Shown here one piece after another: positions 8,701-11,068 of a DNA stretch of 11,068 nt. A program made the translations under genes and the position numbers. The notes below the pieces were generated by a model that was not told where the DNA came from, made no database searches, and saw only the letters and a list, made by a program, of their open reading frames with translations. Source of the DNA: SIG603 sp964370405 (GTDB lineage: Bacteria > Bacillota > Clostridia > Oscillospirales > Acutalibacteraceae); contig CAYJJB010000061.1 in assembly GCA_964370405.1 (NCBI GenBank), positions 1 through 11,068 on the forward strand. Direction: 5' to 3'. Within the stretch, counting starts at the first letter, position 1, and each line of letters starts with the position of its first letter.

Positions 8701-9801
8701 ATAAAAATACGGTTTTGCGCTTTTTGTTCCTATTTCGCCCATCAAAAATGCACCGCAAACATCAAGGCTTTTAAAGGCCTCCATCTCCCATTTTGCAAGC
8801 TCTTCAAGATAAAGTCGCCTTACTATGCAAGAGTAAAAAAACATATACTCAGCAGAAATTTTTTGCAAGTCTATACAAACTGTTTGCCACTCTTCTACAG
8901 TTTTTAAAAGGCTTAAAAAAGAAAGTTTAAATCTATCTCCCTCTTTTAAAAAAGTTGCGCCATACTGCTGTACGCTGTCAGATTTTTCATCATAGCGCAA
9001 AAAGCGACCTGCATCGCCTCTGTTTTCTATCACTAAAGGATAATTTAATAACTTCTCTTTTTGAGGGTCATCTTCCAAATTTTCTACTGCTTCAAGTTTT
9101 TTTATTCCAAGATTTTTTTCTATCCAGCCTCTAATTGGAGTATTATCAATTTCTAAAAGTTTTCCATCTTCTACCTTTGTGACAACATGGGTATCAAGCA
9201 CAGTTTCTTGACCTGTTACCACATCTGCATGAGAAAGTATATATTTGTTTTCTATTGTCGCAAACGCAATCGCATTATCAAGACATTCATTTTCATTAAA
9301 CACAAACGCAGACTGTTTTGCATCTTGAAAATCAAAAGACGCCACGCCACCTACAAAAGAAACATTTTCTGTTTTATTTAACAAATCCTGCATTAAATCA
9401 TCAACATGCAAGTTGTATGCGCTTATAAACATTATCGTAAGCGCAACTTCATTATTTAACACGCTTGAAAGAATTTTATGTGACGCAGTCGCAGATGTTT
9501 CATTTTTATCAAGCGAAAAAACTGTAGAAAAAACACGTGTATTTTCTAAGCTAATAATGGATAGTAATGTACCAGTTTTATAAATCTCGCCCTTATACAT
9601 AACCCCTGCACAAGAACAACCTATTATCTTTGCATGAGGAAGCAGAGCCTTCACTTTTTTTGCAAGCGAAAGCGCAGAATTTTTATCATTATTTGACACA
9701 TGTATTCTTACAAGACAATTCTCTTTATCACTGAAATTTTGACCTGCAATTTCATTTTCTAACTGCAAATCATCTTCATATAAAATATTTAAAGCTTTCA
9801 T
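5734..9801 (-). CDS. FIST - degenerate GGDEF - EAL - membrane Cache sensor - GGDEF c-di-GMP protein
   Basis: This 1355-residue protein probably binds a small cytoplasmic ligand and an extracellular ligand to control c-di-GMP turnover. FIST-N (about 2-195) shows AKIIGCSCAG and FVGGVA. FIST-C (about 215-385) ends in a typical CGAFLMGEIG segment. Residues about 430-590 look like a decayed GGDEF domain with no signature. The EAL domain (about 595-830) keeps Glu625 (EAL), Asn678, Glu712, Asp739-Asp740 (DDFG), Lys760, Glu796 and QGY (816-818), so phosphodiesterase activity is likely. A membrane segment (868-889), Cache-like domain (about 890-1139), second membrane segment (about 1140-1165) and terminal GGDEF domain follow. 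The latter has DGDEF (1269-1273), Pro instead of His in the 'GHxxGD' motif and Ser instead of Lys after DIDNF, so cyclase activity is doubtful. Its RxxD inhibitory site is intact (RSKD, 1260-1263). ATG 9801 was chosen because an upstream ATG (9849) overlaps the promoter -10 element. Confidence 0.87.
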   Translation of the reverse strand: MKALNILYEDDLQLENEIAGQNFSDKENCLVRIHVSNNDKNSALSLAKKVKALLPHAKIIGCSCAGVMYKGEIYKTGTLLSIISLENTRVFSTVFSLDKNETSATASHKILSSVLNNEVALTIMFISAYNLHVDDLMQDLLNKTENVSFVGGVASFDFQDAKQSAFVFNENECLDNAIAFATIENKYILSHADVVTGQETVLDTHVVTKVEDGKLLEIDNTPIRGWIEKNLGIKKLEAVENLEDDPQKEKLLNYPLVIENRGDAGRFLRYDEKSDSVQQYGATFLKEGDRFKLSFLSLLKTVEEWQTVCIDLQKISAEYMFFYSCIVRRLYLEELAKWEMEAFKSLDVCGAFLMGEIGTKSAKPYFYHGACSLFTLAQKEYYANIDLSAFEDISILKDKHDEIINNIVRENSQNENFVNAIEFAQKQSEKRMLQSKFYGLKNMAEFLKEQSDKKYEYLCFITIKAKSSDVNPSVFLKKVSEFTKSFVLEQLKLADINFYTFDNNSLFFTVDKNISTDNFNELCRLLFSSCKAEFSDIWSSKIILNMATTDTGVGISEISDTAINADFPQTLEKVIVCNKDNIKAKAVQKEFETVSKLASIIENDGVVPYFQGIYDNKNNRFFAYEALMRLKTTDGKMLFPGDFMEISKKYNLYRSLSLLMVLKVLDMFKDRDDVITLNISMLDILSKEFNDKLFEKLDSMKRADNFVFELVETEQFEEREELQRFIRKIKNYGAKIAVDDFGSGYSNFIEIGNLEIDYIKLNGSLTELLGTDTSYDKILESISYMGKKMQVEMIAECVETAAMQKKIVTSGIRFSQGYLFSKPMPFEALEEVSKNNPKPPKKNQKNRISSEVDDFFFNSRQAKREKALLYWGGVVATILAIVAIFIFVFNNNEKVVNMSDTFQVELATGIADKISAVTDASASILLTVESSVSSDRENTDEIFEGLREATESADFDNIFISFDKVTAKSADGSVLNADISQSYESVKEGQVGILSPMVDSVTGEEFFLMCTPVYNDGQKTAMIYGMYYTKNFASILDITSFGGEAFYHLCEIDGTPVILSGDSNNLFKDGDMYTFISSLTIKNGHTPESIKNDMESANSVMLKYDAGGTERTAVMVTVPGTNWCVVSIILDDVVISMVGEIILNTVMFALFVVLVFLVYIFLTILAHNRNNVRLIKVLEDSYSLANSLQSSLETDILTRTYSRATAIEKISEAVAKSGNSLQALMTFDIDNFSYINNNFGPKIGDIYLQELVSMVKSRLRSKDIMGRIDGDEFIVLLDRVENRKEVIDIIEKIFESVQKIKINDMLFTQVSLSAGVALTNDSKIDYEKLSACANGALKEAKSTGKNKYIIFEEEM
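5742..5747 (-). promoter_or_regulatory. Ribosome binding site of the diguanylate cyclase, inside the upstream coding region
   Basis: AGGAGG, 9 bases before ATG 5732, lies within the GAG GAG GAG codons (Glu-Glu-Glu-Met-stop) that end the upstream FIST/EAL/GGDEF gene. It decides the start of the downstream gene and implies translational coupling of the two enzymes. Confidence 0.85.
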
Positions 9802-9839
9802 CACAAATTTCCGTTCTTTATTTTTACTTATATATGAAC

Positions 9840-9868
9840 ATTTTAGCATATATAGCTTAAATATACAA
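9840..9868 (-). promoter_or_regulatory. Extended -10 promoter of the c-di-GMP operon
   Basis: On the minus strand TTGTAT (9868-9863) is followed by a 17-base spacer and TAAAAT (9845-9840). A TG one base before the -10 hexamer makes an extended -10 element. The -35 is weak (3 of 6), the -10 good (5 of 6). Transcription would begin near 9833, giving an untranslated leader of about 30 bases before ATG 9801. Confidence 0.6.
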
Positions 9869-9989
9869 GCTCTAATTATGATAGCGCAGTAAAGAAATAT
9901 TTAAATATTTTGCCCATACATTTATTGTTGGAAATTTATGTATATATATGTTTTTTTCACATAAACTAGCTTATATATATTCATTTTTG

Positions 9990-9995
9990 AAAGGA
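9990..9995 (+). promoter_or_regulatory. AAAGGA ribosome binding site upstream of the M23 gene
   Basis: AAAGGA lies 16 bases from ATG 10012, too far for normal use, but only 6 bases from a GTG at 10002. That GTG opens an 8-codon frame (7 residues then stop) ending at 10025, overlapping the start of the peptidase gene and stopping 4 bases before a second in-frame ATG at 10030. Confidence 0.45.
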
Positions 9996-10011
9996 ATTAC
10001 AGTGAATTTTA

Positions 10012-10995
10012 ATGAAACGACTTAACAAAATGTATAAGGTGTTATTCTTATCAAGTTTACTTATTTTTTTACCCCTACAAAACGTACAAAGCACGCAAAT
10101 AAATCCGCCAAAAACTTTAGAAGAAGCTCAAGATGAAATAAGTGGGTTATATAATAAATTAGCTATTTATGAAGAAGAATATAACACCGCTTTAGAGCTA
10201 TGTAAAAATTTTATACAAAGCCAATATATTATAGGCGGTGCTGATGCATCGAGTTTAGAGCTTATATTAGCTGCAACAAACACAGAAAATACTGAGCTGA
10301 GTTATTCATATATAAAAAGCATTGCAAAAAGCAATCAAGAGCTTGTTAAAGATATACTAACAATCTCTTCACAAATTGAGGCGGTAAGGCAAGAAATAAG
10401 TATACAAGAAGAAATTGTTAGTATTTTAAAGCTAAATCAAGTAGAGGAAGAAAGGGTTTTAGAAACTTTTAACTTAACTCAAGCGGAAACACTTAGTAAA
10501 ATAGGCTGGGACTTTCCACTTGCTTTTAACTTTGCACCTGAATATTTAGCACAAGAAACTGAAATTGAAGAGCACTCTCCAGCCGTTGAAAATTTAATAA
10601 GCGAAAATTTTTTGTGGCCTTGCCCTGACTATGCCTATGTGTCTGATTTATGGGACAGCGATGGACGGCATTACGGCTTTGACTTAGCCGCAAATTACGG
10701 CACACCAATAATTGCCTCACGTGATGGTGTGGTAAATGCCGTAAACAGCACCGACCCATGGGGAGGCGGTTGGGGTTACTTTATTTTAATAGAGCACGAC
10801 ACAACTTACTCTACACGCTACGCCCACTGCAGTTCTCTTATAGTAGATGAGGGCGAAAATGTAGTTGCCGGCGATGTAATAGGCTATGTGGGATCTACCG
10901 GAAATTCAACAGGAAATCATCTTCATTTTGAAATCTATGAAAACGGAGAAAGAGTAGACCCACTGCCGTTTTTAGAGGAAATTAATATTAGTTGA
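10012..10995 (+). CDS. Secreted M23 (LytM-type) zinc metallopeptidase
   Basis: This 327-residue protein is a likely peptidoglycan endopeptidase acting outside the membrane. Residues 1-27 form a signal peptide: a basic start (MKRLNK), a hydrophobic core and a probable cut after VQS. No lipobox cysteine is present. Residues about 33-165 are predicted helical and partly coiled-coil, as in EnvC- or NlpD-like proteins. The C-terminal M23 domain (about 200-320) has all expected residues: zinc ligands His220 and Asp224 (HYGFD) and His305 (HLH, 303-305), with catalytic His272 (YAH) and His303. It should therefore be active rather than a pseudo-enzyme like SpoIIQ or EnvC. The start is uncertain: ATG 10012 gives the better basic N-terminus, ATG 10030 is possible. 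It is divergent from the c-di-GMP operon; no functional link is shown. Possible roles are cell separation, wall remodelling or sporulation. Confidence 0.88.
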   Translation: MKRLNKMYKVLFLSSLLIFLPLQNVQSTQINPPKTLEEAQDEISGLYNKLAIYEEEYNTALELCKNFIQSQYIIGGADASSLELILAATNTENTELSYSYIKSIAKSNQELVKDILTISSQIEAVRQEISIQEEIVSILKLNQVEEERVLETFNLTQAETLSKIGWDFPLAFNFAPEYLAQETEIEEHSPAVENLISENFLWPCPDYAYVSDLWDSDGRHYGFDLAANYGTPIIASRDGVVNAVNSTDPWGGGWGYFILIEHDTTYSTRYAHCSSLIVDEGENVVAGDVIGYVGSTGNSTGNHLHFEIYENGERVDPLPFLEEINIS

Positions 10996-11004
10996 GAGTT
11001 GAGA
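10989..11004. repeat. Tandem GTTGAGA repeat across the M23 stop codon
   Basis: GTTGAGA occurs twice head to tail (10991-10997 and 10998-11004), followed by a looser third copy-like stretch. The stop codon TGA of the peptidase gene (10993-10995) lies in the first copy. Such GAGTTGAGA-type tracts often border small intergenic repeat elements, so the gene's last codons may have been supplied by such an element. Confidence 0.45.
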
Positions 11005-11044
11005 ATGTAGAATTTTAGCTACGAGCTCCCGTAAATACAATCGA

Positions 11045-11063
11045 AAAAATCCAAAGGATTTTT
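11045..11063 (+). terminator. Inverted repeat, possible weak terminator of the M23 gene
   Basis: AAAAATCC and GGATTTTT form an 8-base-pair stem around a 3-base AAA loop, about 50 bases past the M23 stop. Only three of the pairs close to the loop are not A-T runs and the T-run is part of the stem, so termination would be weak. It may work in either direction, or be part of a repeat element continuing past the window edge. Confidence 0.4.
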
Positions 11064-11068
11064 CACTA

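Larger units (their letters stand above)
9802..10011. other. Divergent intergenic region with promoters
   Basis: These 210 very AT-rich bases separate the c-di-GMP operon from the M23 peptidase gene. They hold the minus-strand promoter described separately. For the plus strand only weak candidates exist: TTGTTG at 9925-9930 with TATGTT 16 bases further on, and TTCACA at 9956-9961 with no good -10 at standard distance. Several short TA-rich palindromes are present, including AAATATTTAAATATTT near 9896-9911 and AGCATATATAGCT overlapping the minus-strand promoter. No riboswitch or small RNA was recognised. Confidence 0.6.

Noticed and set aside
9896..9911. AAATATTTAAATATTT as a regulator operator
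   Set aside because: Such A/T palindromes arise often in DNA of this composition and nothing else supports binding.
9840..10011. c-di-GMP riboswitch (GEMM type) between the divergent genes
   Set aside because: No conserved GEMM core or GNRA-receptor stems were seen and the operon leader is only about 30 bases.
10526..10759. Minus-strand 77-codon frame opposite the M23 domain
   Set aside because: It is antisense to conserved catalytic-domain codons and its translation is rich in His/Arg/Leu as expected from the shadow of a real gene.

Overview
The window looks like low-GC Firmicutes DNA, most likely from a strictly anaerobic member of the Clostridia. It is AT-rich, has strong AGGAGG-type ribosome binding sites, uses GTG and TTG starts in places, and encodes large multi-domain cyclic-di-GMP receptors of a kind common in that class. 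Species cannot be named from the sequence. No tRNA, rRNA, CRISPR array, riboswitch, transposase or integrase was recognised.

Left third (1-3584, all on the minus strand): a compact HK97-type DNA packaging and capsid module. Reading in the direction of transcription, it encodes a very short terminase small subunit, the terminase large subunit, the portal protein, a prohead-protease-like protein with a small Cys/His cluster, and the first 15 codons of a probable major capsid protein that runs off the left edge. The first four genes overlap by 3-29 bases and all are intact. The small subunit has only the C-terminal part of the family and no room for a DNA-binding helix-turn-helix. This is the trait that makes known gene transfer agents package DNA without sequence choice. 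The block may therefore be an ordinary prophage or remnant, or a domesticated gene-transfer-agent-like particle.

Middle (3656-9868, minus strand): a two-gene cyclic-di-GMP signalling operon, with an extended -10 promoter at its start and an intrinsic terminator at its end. The first gene encodes a 1355-residue protein with the order FIST-N, FIST-C, probable decayed GGDEF, EAL, membrane segment, Cache-like sensor, membrane segment, GGDEF. The second, one base downstream, encodes a 657-residue membrane protein with a Cache-like sensor, a PAS-like domain and a GGDEF domain. The EAL domain keeps its catalytic residues. The GGDEF signature reads DGDEF in the first protein and SGDEF in the second. 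Together they could set a local balance between synthesis and breakdown of c-di-GMP in response to an extracellular and a cytoplasmic ligand.

Right end (10012-11068, plus strand): a divergently transcribed, secreted M23 (LytM-type) peptidase with all metal and catalytic residues, followed by a short tandem repeat and an inverted repeat that may be a terminator or the edge of a small repeat element. The 210-base gap between the divergent coding regions holds the promoters.
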